Positions 36,122 through 46,128 of a DNA stretch of 64,000 bases are shown one piece after another (the stretch's first letter is position 1; each line of letters starts with the position of its first letter). The translations under genes were made by a program, and so were the position numbers. The notes under the pieces are model-generated. The model was not told where the DNA came from and searched no databases. It saw only the letters and a list, made by a program, of their open reading frames with translations. The DNA is from Sipunculus nudus (Eukaryota > Annelida > Sipuncula > Golfingiida > Sipunculidae). Location: assembly GCA_026874595.1 (NCBI GenBank), contig CM049306.1, positions 94,231,642 to 94,295,641 on the forward strand. Reading direction: 5' to 3'.

Positions 36122-37698
36122 GTATGTATCTATACCTCAATGATGATTATATCGTACAAGCAGTTCGATTTTGATTGCATTTGGCCCTCGTTCGAGCCAG
36201 CATAGAATGGCGGTAAATTTTGTAGGTCATTCGCACTGACATCATTGATATGTTTATCACATGCGGCAACACAAAGAGCTGTCCGCCAGTTGCTACATGC
36301 TCATATGCTGGCGAGGCAGTTTGCACGCAACGGGTGCAGTACAGATCTCTACATTTTGGCCTATTTTGACCTAAAATCTAGAGTGTGTGCAATCATTTCC
36401 TGTAGGAATATTTTGTGAAGTTTGATCGCTCACAAATCGATCCGCTGGCGTAGTGGCCGGTGTGAAACCATAACATCTGCGTGTAATTAAACTCCACGTG
36501 GGGGGGATACCGCTCTTACACAATAGTATCTGTGTGTCAAAGGGCATAGATGAGCATTTTTGTCTTCCATTAGGCTGTGGAAAAAACTTCAAATAATATC
36601 AATGCCTACTTATCCAGGGAATTTTTAGTGAATTGATTGTTGGTGCCGCCTCTCACAGTTGAGTTTTGTGATCTTTTGCCTTTTGGTTTATTTGTAAACA
36701 AACGGAAGAAGGCAACATCAGGCGGCAGTTAGCCTACCATATGACAGAACAATTATAATCATGTACTGTTTACTGTTTTTTTCAGCCCAACGTTTTAGAA
36801 GTTTCTGGTTTTAGAATGTATATTCTATTTATAATCCTGGTGATTTACTACATTTTTTATTGCAAATATTAAACCCTGGTAAAATCTAAAGATTAGATAT
36901 ACCTATAAACATTTAAATATCATTCAGGGAAAACTGTGAATGATAAAAATTCCAATAGAATTACAAAAATACTAAAATATATTCAACTAGCCTGTATCTT
37001 ATGACCCCCCCCCTATTATTTGCCAATAAAATAATTCTTCACACAGGCTCTGATCTAATCTTCAAATGATGGTCCCTAGTCATAGATAATTTTTTGCAGT
37101 CATCTTTTTTATTATTAAATATTTCTGTCTTGGGACAAACTTATTAAAAAAGATTGGACAAAAAGTGGATTTTGTTTTATTAATTTCTATGATAAAAGTT
37201 TAATAAGTATTTCTGGGAACAAATAAAGTGCAGGTCTTTTGGATTTTATTTTAAGAATTAAGATGGATTAATGGTATATATGACCAAAATAACAAAGTAC
37301 AGAATAAAGTGGATTTTTTCATGCCACACTGAGCCATGCATAATTTCTCTCCCACACAACAAACTGTATGCCTTATGCTCCTTGGCCCCCGCCCTGTAGC
37401 AGAACTCTTTTAGAGGAAGTCCTTATTTCAAACCCCAGATAGCCTCTTTTGTCCCTGTGACTGTCACTTTCAGCTAATTAGTAGTAATCACATCAGCCGT
37501 GAGTGCCAGGCAAACGTCTTGTTGATGACTTAACAAAGGTGTGGAATGTGTTGTGTCCATACTGTTGCAAGTGTTATGCTGAACTAGTAAGTATTATGTA
37601 ATAGGACAGTTTGGAATTAATTACAGGCCCCTCAAGGGCCTTGTTTTTGCCCCTTCCCACTGAAAATTTGATGTTTGTTTACTTGAAAATCCCCTTAA
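36122..37698. other. Gene-free stretch
   Basis: Ordinary AT-rich sequence with a short inverted GGCCC/GGGCC pair near 37627-37641. Nothing else is recognised. Confidence 0.5.
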
Positions 37699-37874
37699 TT
37701 TCTTGTGTACACAGTTCAAGACAACTCCTTTTAAGAAAAAAAAAGACCCCCCAAGTCTTGAAATGATCAATAATTTCAGTAAGGTTAAGGGTCCTATTTG
37801 TATTACGATTTATGTCAACGTGTATCTAAACAGATATGTTACTTTCAATTAAAACAATATGACCCAAAACATAT
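37699..37874 (+). repeat. Direct repeat of about 176 bp, first copy
   Basis: This segment, from TTTCTTGTGTACACAGTTCA to ATGACCCAAAACATATCA, recurs almost base for base at 38473-38653. The two differ only by small length changes near AACTCCTCC and in the poly-A. Confidence 0.9.
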
Positions 37875-38472
37875 CATGGATGATAATTCCTGCTTTTATT
37901 GATGTATGGATTTCAAACTTGACTTGTATATGTCCCATTGGAAAAGCAAGACCCAAATTGATTTTAGGGTGATGAGGTCAAAGGTCAAGGTCACAGGACA
38001 CATCTTTAAAAAGATGTGGATGCATTTTCATCCAAACATTTCATCTCAGATCTTTCATTTGCACATATAGTTCTCCTGCCAAGAGAGGAAGAACACTATC
38101 AGTTTTGAGGTCACAAGGTCAAAGGTGAAGGTCACAGGAGCCATCTGTCCAAAAATTTGTTTCTGGGTAAATTCCTGCATTATTGATGTATAGATTTAAA
38201 ACTTAACTTGCATATGTCCCATTGGAAAAGCAAGACCAGATTTGATTTTGGGGTCATGAGGTCACAGGTCAAGGTCGCAGGACACATCTTTAAAAAGATC
38301 AAGGTCACAGGACCAACATCTTTAACAAGATTGTGGATTGTTAGATGGAAGAAACAATGAATATGCCAAGTGTCAGTATATGCTGCTAAAAATGGGGGTC
38401 TATTTATAAATGGGGTTGGGGCCTACTATGTCTGGGGATACTCTGGCACCTGCGGTGCCAAGAAATGTCTAG
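37875..38472 (+). repeat. AGGTCA-rich repeat segment between the direct repeats
   Basis: Two to three loosely repeated units of about 240 bp (marker TATGTCCCATTGGAAAAGCA near 37930 and 38213). Each contains GAGGTCA(C)AAGGTCA-like runs, for example AGGTCA at 37975, 37982 and 37988. This interior resembles that of the repeat at 19158-20602. Confidence 0.7.
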
Positions 38473-38653
38473 TTTCTTGTGTACACAGTTCAAGACAACT
38501 CCTCCTTTTAAGAAAAAAAAAAGACCCCCAAGTCTTGAAATGATCAATAATTTCAGTAAGGTTAAGGGTCCTATTTGTATTACGATTTATGTCAACGTGT
38601 ATCTAAACAGATATGTTACTTTCAATTAAAACAATATGACCCAAAACATATCA
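38473..38653 (+). repeat. Direct repeat of about 180 bp, second copy
   Basis: Near-identical to 37699-37874, 774 bp downstream. See the first copy. Confidence 0.9.
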
Positions 38654-39591
38654 GTTTTGTGGAGGAGGTAGTTTCAGTCAGTTATATTATTATTACATGA
38701 TGGTTACAGTTATTTTCTTAAGGTTTTACCACTCTCAATATCATTAGATCCATGTATCCTCGTTTTCCCGATGGATGCTCTTCTTTCTACTTCTTGTTAA
38801 TTAATAAACATTAACTTGTCACTGGAGAAAAGCCTGAAAGCCCTACCAGAATAGGGACAATCCTTGATACTGCAAGAAATCTGGGCACAAATCAGTTATT
38901 AGCTCAGCTTACTATATCTTATAAGTCATCTGAGCTATAGTCTTGGTCCATTGTCTGTTGTCTGTCCTTTAAACTGGCACGTTTTGAAACCTAGGAATCC
39001 AAAATTTGGCATTCTGTTAGATTTCCCCAAGATCTCCTACCAAACGGAAAACTGGATCACTGCAACTTTGTTCCTATGAGAAATTAAGGGAAAACCTCTA
39101 ATTTCCATTAAAACCTATTATAACACTTCAGGACTGCCTAATATCAAAACCACATATTTGTTTTTCTTAATATTTACCAGAAGTATTCTCCTTTATATTT
39201 CTTATATATACACGCCAGAAATTTAGTCAATTAAGTGTAATTTCTTTTCTATAACATTAAGTTATAGGCCCGAACATAATGGACTTTGGGAAAAAAAATC
39301 AGGAAAAATATTGACTTGCGACATTCAAAGTATGTAAGTTATAAATTACTTTGTTTAATAAAGATTCAGGTGAATACCAAAAATTAGATCTGAATTTTGT
39401 CAATTTTAAAAAAAAAAGTTATAAGCATAAAAATAAAATCAGTACTTTAAAGTTTTGCCCAACTTTGAACATGGCACACATTTTTTTTCCTGTGAGTACT
39501 GTTAATTTAATTTTCACAGCATGTAAATATACATATTTAGATTGTTTAAATCTTAAAATTTGAAAATAAAATCTTGAAAATTAGGCTAGTT

Positions 39592-41564
39592 GTATCCGCA
39601 AAAACAGAGTTTGCGGATACTATGTTTTCAGCTGCACGCCGCCGCCCCCGCCGCGTAGGTGTCCGGAGAACTCCTCTGTAACCGCTGGGCGGAATTTTCC
39701 GAAACCCGGGATTATGTTCGGGTCACATGTGAACTGCTGCGCCCCGATTTTGTTTTGACCTCTGACCTTTCCTCTGCGCTCTGCGTCCGTTTGTGCGTCT
39801 GTTTCCACACATAAACCCACATATCTCGGGAACCGTTTGACCGATCAGGAAAATTTTTTGCACAAATGTAGCCCTCAGAGAGCTTTATAACATACACCAA
39901 AAATGGTGGCGCCACCTGTAACCATGTTTGCACAGTGTCCATCTGTTCGTCTGCCTTGGGTTAAAATCACTCATATCTCTGCAGTGACTTGACTAATTCA
40001 CCTGAAATTCTGCATGCGTAAACATCCTGGATAGCTTTTCTGATTTTATGACAGGTGGCGCCACCTACATTCACGTTTACGCTGCAGACATCCAAGCTCA
40101 TATCTAGGGAATCGTTTGACTGATCAGGAAAATTCTTTTGCACAAATGTAGCCCTTGGAGAGCTTTATAACATACACCAAAAATGGTGGCGCCACCTGCA
40201 ACCATGTTTGCACAGTGTCCATCTGTTCGTCTGCCTTGGGTTACAATCACTCATATCTCTGCAGTGACTTGACTAATTCACCTGAAATTTGGCATGCGTA
40301 TACATCCTGGATAGCTTTTCTGATTTTATGACAGGTGGCGCCACCTACATTCACGTTTACGCTGCAGACATGCAAGCTCATATCTCGGGAACCGTTTGAC
40401 CGATCAGGAAAATTCTTTTGCACAAATGTAGCCCTTGTAGAGCTTTATAACATACACCAAAAATGGTGGCGCTACCTGCAACCATGTTTGCACAGTGTCC
40501 ATCTGTTTTTCTGCCTTGGGTTAAAATCACTCATATCTCTGCAGTGACTTGACTAATTCACCTGAAATTAAGCATGCGTAAACATCCTGGATAGCTTTTC
40601 TGATTTTTTGACAGGTGGCGCCACCTACATTCACGTTTACGCAGCAGATATCCAAGCACATATCTCAGGAACCGTTTGACCGATCAGGAAAATTTTTTTG
40701 CACAAATGTAGCCCTTGGAGAACTTTATAACATACACAAAAAATGGTGGCGCCACCTGCAACCATGTTTGCACAGTGTCCATCTGTTCGTCTGCCTTGGG
40801 TTAAAATCACTCATATCTCTGCAGTGGTTTGACTAATTCACCTGAAATTCGGCATGCTTATACATCCTGGATAGCTTTTCTAATTTTATGACAGGTGGCA
40901 CCACCTACAATCAAGTTTACGCTGCAGACATCCAAGCTCATATCTAGGGAACCGTTTGACCGATTGGGCCAAAATTTTGCATGTGTATTAATCTCATATA
41001 GCTCTTTATCATACGCAAAACTGGTGGCGCCACCTGCAGCCATGCATAGCTCCCGTCTGTTTGTCTGCCATGGGATAAAATCACTCATATCTCGGCAGTG
41101 GTTTGACATATCTGCCTAAAATTTTGCAAGTTTATACATCCCCGACAGCTCTCTTGATTTTATGACAGGTGGCGCCCCCTGCATTCTAGTTTATGCAGCA
41201 GATATCCAAGCTCATATCTTGGGAACAGTTTGACCGATTGGGCCAAAGTTTTGCATGTGTATAGTTCTCACAAAGCTCTTTATCATACGCTAAACTGGTG
41301 GCGCCACCTGCAACCCTTTTTTGCACAGCGTCCATCTGTTTGTCTGCCAAGATCAAAAATCACTCATATACAATATAGTGGTTTGACTTATCTGCCTTAA
41401 ATTTTGCATATGTATACAACTTGGACAGCTTTCTGGATTTTTTGGTAGGTAGCGCAACCTACATACACAATTTGGCTGCAGACATCCATGCTAATATGCA
41501 ACACTTCACCCGTTCCACTCTGATTTAGGCGGATACAAGTAGTCGCTTGTCGACTACATGTATT
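39592..41564 (+). mobile_element. Helitron/Helentron-like non-autonomous element with internal higher-order repeat
   Basis: The left end is a hairpin (GTATCCGCAAA 39592-39602, TTTGCGGATAC 39610-39620). Near the right end, GCGGATAC (41529-41536) inverts the left terminus and is followed by a second hairpin, GTAGTCG/CGACTAC (41539-41557), and then ATGTATT. CTAGTT occurs on both sides (39586-39591 and 41565-41570). Intact family members read GCTAGTTATTGATTTTTTTC across the site, so the insertion can be delimited. A subterminal inverted repeat, a 3' hairpin and central tandem repeats are the hallmarks of Helentron-associated and pearl-type elements (established for insects and bivalves). The class assignment is inference. 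No protein is encoded. Confidence 0.65.
39780..41460 (+). repeat. 280-bp higher-order tandem repeat built of 149 + 131 bp half-units
   Basis: About 5.5 units. GGTGGCGCCACC or a one- or two-base variant marks each half-unit at 39905, 40054, 40185, 40334, 40465, 40614, 40745, 40894, 41023, 41168 and 41297, so spacings alternate 149 and 131 bp. The two half-units are diverged relatives: ATCACTCATATCTCTGCAGT matches AGCTCATATCTCGGGAACCG in position. Divergence grows toward the right end. Open frames in it (for example 40335-40836) are repeat artefacts. Confidence 0.92.
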
Positions 41565-41582
41565 CTAGTTATTAAATTTTTT

Positions 41583-42420
41583 TCTTGAGGCAATTGTAGT
41601 TACTTGCTTTATCCAGATGCAGGCAACTCCTGCATGGTCACTGGAAGTCCCTCAAGTCAGCCATGCCAGGGTTTCAGATTTGTTACAGTCACTGGGGGAG
41701 ATCCACTGCTGTGACAGGTGTACAGTTATTTTCATACCACACCCTCCCCACCAAGTATTATGCAGTAATTGTTATTTTATTGCTGTTTCCACTCCAATAT
41801 ACAAAACTTTTCTTGAAAAGTAATTCAGGGAGTAATCCAGAAGATGTCAATGTTGTGTTAATGTAGCATATTTAAAGAGATCAATTTTCTTTTCAATGGA
41901 TTTAACAAATTAAAATATAATTTAGCCCACCAGTATGCATAAATTTATAAAATATGAAGCAAATTATGGATAAATAAAGGCACAATTTTTTGAAATCTGA
42001 ATCAAGTATTATTTACAGATATTTATTGTTTTGCAAATTTTAAAGATATTTTTGTGGTAAAAAACAGATATACATATGTATGCATGATGTGGTATTATCT
42101 GATTGAGATTCATGATGATGAAATTTTGAATTATGAATTAACTTTAATATTCATTTATTTATACTGTATTGGAAATGTATAGATATATAAACTAAAAATC
42201 AAAGAAAAATTATGTGATAATAAAATGAGGACCTAATAAAAACATTTGTTCATTATTTTCCTGCCTCAGCAGATTTTGTTGGAGTTCAGTCTTTGTTTGT
42301 AAACTTTGTATATGCAGAATTGTTGTTGATCCCACCATCTCTTCTTCCCCCCCCCCTTCTGCCATTGATTCCTGTGCACTGGGACACAAGTTTTTATTGC
42401 AAATATGCAAAATTTATTTA
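41583..42420 (+). repeat. Repeat segment R2 (copy a)
   Basis: From TTCTTGAGGC through GATGCAGGC, TTACAGTCACTGGGGGAGAT and CAAGTATTATGCAG to TTTGTTCATTATTTTCCTGC. It is closely similar to 61783-62590, and its start recurs at 63762-64000. It forms the distal part of the TTAGCTCAGCTG elements. Confidence 0.8.
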
Positions 42421-42773
42421 ATTAAAAAATAATTGGATTAGAAAAATTTAAGATCTTTTTGAAACATAATCTTGCCTTAGGAGAATGAATGGAACATAAA
42501 GTGATCAGCTGTCTGTCCATCACATCTCTTAATAAATCATTAAATATATATTGATTATGAAATTTTTCCTGTAAGCACTGTTGAAATAATTTTCACATGC
42601 TGTATGTGTATGGAATTAAGCTATTTAAGTCAGAAATTTGAAAGCAACTTACATATTCATGTGTGTTATTGCAAATGTTAAACCTAAAAAAATTGATATA
42701 ATAAATAAATTAAGAAATAATTGAAACTACATATATTATCAGCTTTGTTTGTCTACCAGACTGTCTGTCCTTT

Positions 42774-45400
42774 TTAGCTCAGCTGACTATAAGTCATCTG
42801 AGCTATAGTCGTGGTCCATTGTCCGTCGTCCGTCCGTCTGTCCGTCCGTCCGTCCGTCCGTAGATGTGGCACGTTTTGAAACCGTAAGACCTAGGAATCC
42901 AAAATTCGGCATAATGTTAGATGTCCCCAAGATCTCCTACCAAGCCGAAAACTGGGTCTTTTCGACTTCGTTCCTTTGAGAAATTAAGGAAAAACCTCAA
43001 TTTTTTATTAAAAACCTATTTTCACACTTCAGGACTGCCTAATATCAAAACCACTCATCTGTTTTTCCTCATATTAACCATAAATATTCCTCTATATAGT
43101 TCCTATGTACATTCAAGAAAATATGTCTGTATTATATAATTTAAAAAAGTTATGGACCCAAACATAATGCATTTTGTAAAAAATCAAGAAAGATATTTGA
43201 TCACTTAACACAAAACATATTAAAGCTATGGACCTTTTTTCCAGTAATATAACTTTAATTAATCAAAATTAAATTGTATACCCAAAATTAGATGAAAATC
43301 TTTTAAATTTTTTAAAATATTAATAAAAATAAAAAATTGGTACCTTAAATTTTTCCCAACTTTGACCATGGCACGTTTTTTTCCTGTAAGTACTGTGGAT
43401 TTAATTTTCACAGCATGTTTTTGTTACCTTTTCAACTGTTAACACCAAAGATTTGAAACCAGTTGATCAAAAACTGTAGATTTTATTCAAGTTTTCAAGC
43501 ACCATGTAACATATTGTATACATCAAGCTAGTGTTATGCAGTTTGCAAGAGCTCAGCTCCCCAGCTTCAGCTCTTAGTTCCTTAAATTCGGCATACAGCT
43601 AGATGTCTCCAAAATCCCCTACCATGCCAAGAATTTGGTCACTAGGACTTAATACCTTCAAGATATTAATGAAAAACCTCATTTTTCCATTAAAAACCCA
43701 TTGTTACACTTCAAGACTGCCTAATATCAAAACCACTGATCTGACTTTAATCATAAATAATATACATATTTTTCATTCTCTATGCACATGCCAGAATGAT
43801 GTCAGTTTTGCTTAATTGTTTTAAGTTTTGGGCCCAAACATAATGCACTTTGTAAAAAATCAAGAAATATATTTACTCCCTTAACAAGGGGATTGCTGAA
43901 GCTCGAGATTTTTTGTCAGGGATGTAACATTATTTAATCAAGATTCAATTGAATACCCAAAATTAGTTATGAATTTTTCAAATTTTATAAGTTATAAGTA
44001 TAAATGTAAAATTAGTAACTTAAATTTTGCCCAACTTTGACCATGGCACGTTTGTTTCCTGTAAGCACTGTTGATATAATTTTCATATCATGCACACATA
44101 AGGATTTCAGCTTTTAAGTTTAGAAAGCTGAAAGAAATTGGCCAAAAATTGTAGCTTTTATTAATGTTTTTATGAGACCCTGTCAGACTTTGGCTCTCTC
44201 CAGCCCCTCTTGAGTCACCTGTATGTTGACCTTGTTGAACTTCCAGCAAATTATGCATGCTTGAGGCGAGGCATACAGGGAATCCAGGCAGCTTATGGCC
44301 AGCCACAGATGACCCAGGTGTCCAATCCAACTCATCTAGTAGTTTTAACCAACTACATACAATAAACAATAAATTGATAAATTTTTATTGGTTTTTAATA
44401 AAAAATTAATGAAAAATAAAAAAGGAATTTGTTAGTTTATAATAACAGGAAATTAACTTGCAGTTACTGATGATATAAGAATCTTGTATTGATGGATAGA
44501 ATGTCACGTATTCCAAATAACACCATGCAGTCACCTATGGTATTTTTCAGTTGAATTTTAATGATAAAGAAGTAAATCGTATCATTCATTACTAATCATT
44601 AGGGATCATATGATGGAAATTAATGATAGACAAAGATGCAGTTGATAATATTAATCTAGATTCCTACTGTGTCTAGTGTGTACATTGATGTGAAATTAGT
44701 CCAAAATGAATTTATTACAGTTATTTTTTAATATAAATAAAAGCCATAAAACCAGGTACTTATGATCATTATTTAAATGTGTGAATTTTGTATATTCTGG
44801 ATTCTCAACATCATTGTTTGGTGAAAACTGAATAAATACCAGACATGGTGCGAATACTTTGTAATTGTATTTAAATACAAATATGATTATGTACTCCATT
44901 ATAAAATTTCTTGCATAAAGAATGGGAATTCAGGTAAAAATGAAAGTATATGAATACCAGTGCAAATACTTTCAAAATGTATTCATGAATGCATTTATGA
45001 ATATATTCTTTAATATTATTTTAATAATCATTTCAGTTATATTTCATTTTAAAAAATCATATGATTCTCTTATTATTTTTAATAAAAATTATATTTTGGA
45101 CAATATTTGTAATTTTTTTTAATTAATAGTTAAACCCTTATATTATATATTCTGCTTATAAGTTATATTGCCAAGTCAAAATCTGTGTGACAATAGTACT
45201 CCATTTGTTAATAAAATAAATGAAATCAATCCTCTTCCCTGTCTCCATAGTACTATCAAAATCATACATAAGCTAAACAACAACAACTCATATTACAGCT
45301 TATATTTATTACCACACAAAACCAGCATGTGCCTCATTTCTAAATAATATTTTTTTATCATATATAACAGCTGAGCGTCGTGACCCATAGGTCCCTTGTT
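42774..45400 (+). mobile_element. TTAGCTCAGCTG-family repeat, copy 3 (two modules, both ends present)
   Basis: Starts TTAGCTCAGCTGACTATAAG (a 29-nt imperfect palindrome), then a CCGT-rich block (42825-42860). Two modules follow, marked by AGATCTCCTACCAAGCCG (42931) and AATCCCCTACCATGCCAAG (43613). The copy ends CAGCTGAGCGTCGTGACCCA, TAGGTCCCTTGTT at 45368-45400. Ends share GCTCAGCTGA in inverse orientation. Length is about 2.6 kb. No coding capacity was seen, and open frames in the modules are repeat artefacts. Confidence 0.8.
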
Positions 45401-45513
45401 TAAATATTAAGTAATTGTGAATGAACTTTTTATCATTGAATGGACTTTTTATCATGTAAGAGTTGTTGAAGTAAGTGAAAGTCCTAGATGTATACTGTGG
45501 TTGCCTTGAAATC

Positions 45514-45577
45514 GGCGGGGCTGAATTTTCGCGTTTTTTTTTTATTTTTAAAACTTTCACGGGGTTCCATTTCGCGC
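45514..45577 (+). promoter_or_regulatory. Candidate promoter elements for the large nuclear-protein gene
   Basis: GGCGGGGC (45514-45521, a GC box), TTTTCGCG (about 45526-45533) and TTTCGCGC (45570-45577, E2F consensus TTTSGCGC) cluster in the first unique DNA after the repeat block. A GC-richer stretch follows at 45716-45765, with a possible donor TCA|GTAAAG at 45813. No transcription start can be seen, so the link to the gene at 49 kb is inference. Confidence 0.3.
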
Positions 45578-45909
45578 TCTGTCATTAGTGTAGTAGTAAT
45601 TTTACTTATCAAATATAAAACTTTAAAATGTAGTGACCAAATTATTTCATAAATCGCTGATTTTTTTATCTCTTATATGTCCACTATTTCTCCTCTGGAT
45701 ATCGCATGTTTGAACAGCCGCGGACGCCTGAGAAGTCGCGTGCAGGAAGCTTTGACCACGCTGGCTGTAATTAGTTCAGGGCCAAGTCTCAATAAAAACA
45801 ACTAGCATGTCAGTAAAGGTGTGAGAAACCAACCTGTGACTACACAACCATGTAATAACTTTAGAGAAACTGTCAGTATTAAGGTTATCAAACATAGTTT
45901 GGCGCGTCA

Positions 45910-46128
45910 TTGGATTTTGGTTGCGACATCAACATTAGTCCTTTATACAGATACAAGGTGGCGCAACCCTATACTTACATCTCTTACATGAACAACACCA
46001 TTTTTCCCAATAGAAGCCACACAATGAAGCTGGCGAGAAACCTGTTTTACCAGTCTATGCTGCAAATAACACCTAAAAGTGTTCGATGTTATAAGATTTT
46101 ACTGCCAGAGGATATGATCATCAGCTAA
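45910..46128 (+). CDS. Small open reading frame (72 codons), unassigned
   Basis: An ATG frame with protein-like composition, especially its second half (MKLARNLFYQSMLQITPKSV...LLPEDMIIS then TAA). It lies in unique DNA between the repeat block and the large gene. No domain or homologue is recognised. It could be a short independent ORF, an alternative first exon or chance. Confidence 0.2.
   Translation: MDFGCDINISPLYRYKVAQPYTYISYMNNTIFPNRSHTMKLARNLFYQSMLQITPKSVRCYKILLPEDMIIS

Larger units (their letters stand above)
38899..42700 (+). mobile_element. TTAGCTCAGCTG-family repeat, copy 2, interrupted
   Basis: Opens TTAGCTCAGCTTACTATA and carries one module (marker AGATCTCCTACCAAACGG near 39032). 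It is split at 39586-39591 by the Helitron-like insertion and resumes at 41565 with CTAGTTATTAAATTTTTTTC. It then continues through the segment shared with 61783-62590 (41583-42420). The end is not clear, and no 3' terminal signature was found before the next copy starts at 42774. Confidence 0.65.

Noticed and set aside
40335-41119. Repeated similar open frames of 70-83 codons, and regular spacing that might suggest a CRISPR-like array
   Set aside because: The period is 280 bp of near-identical DNA without unique spacers; this is a tandem repeat inside a eukaryotic mobile element.
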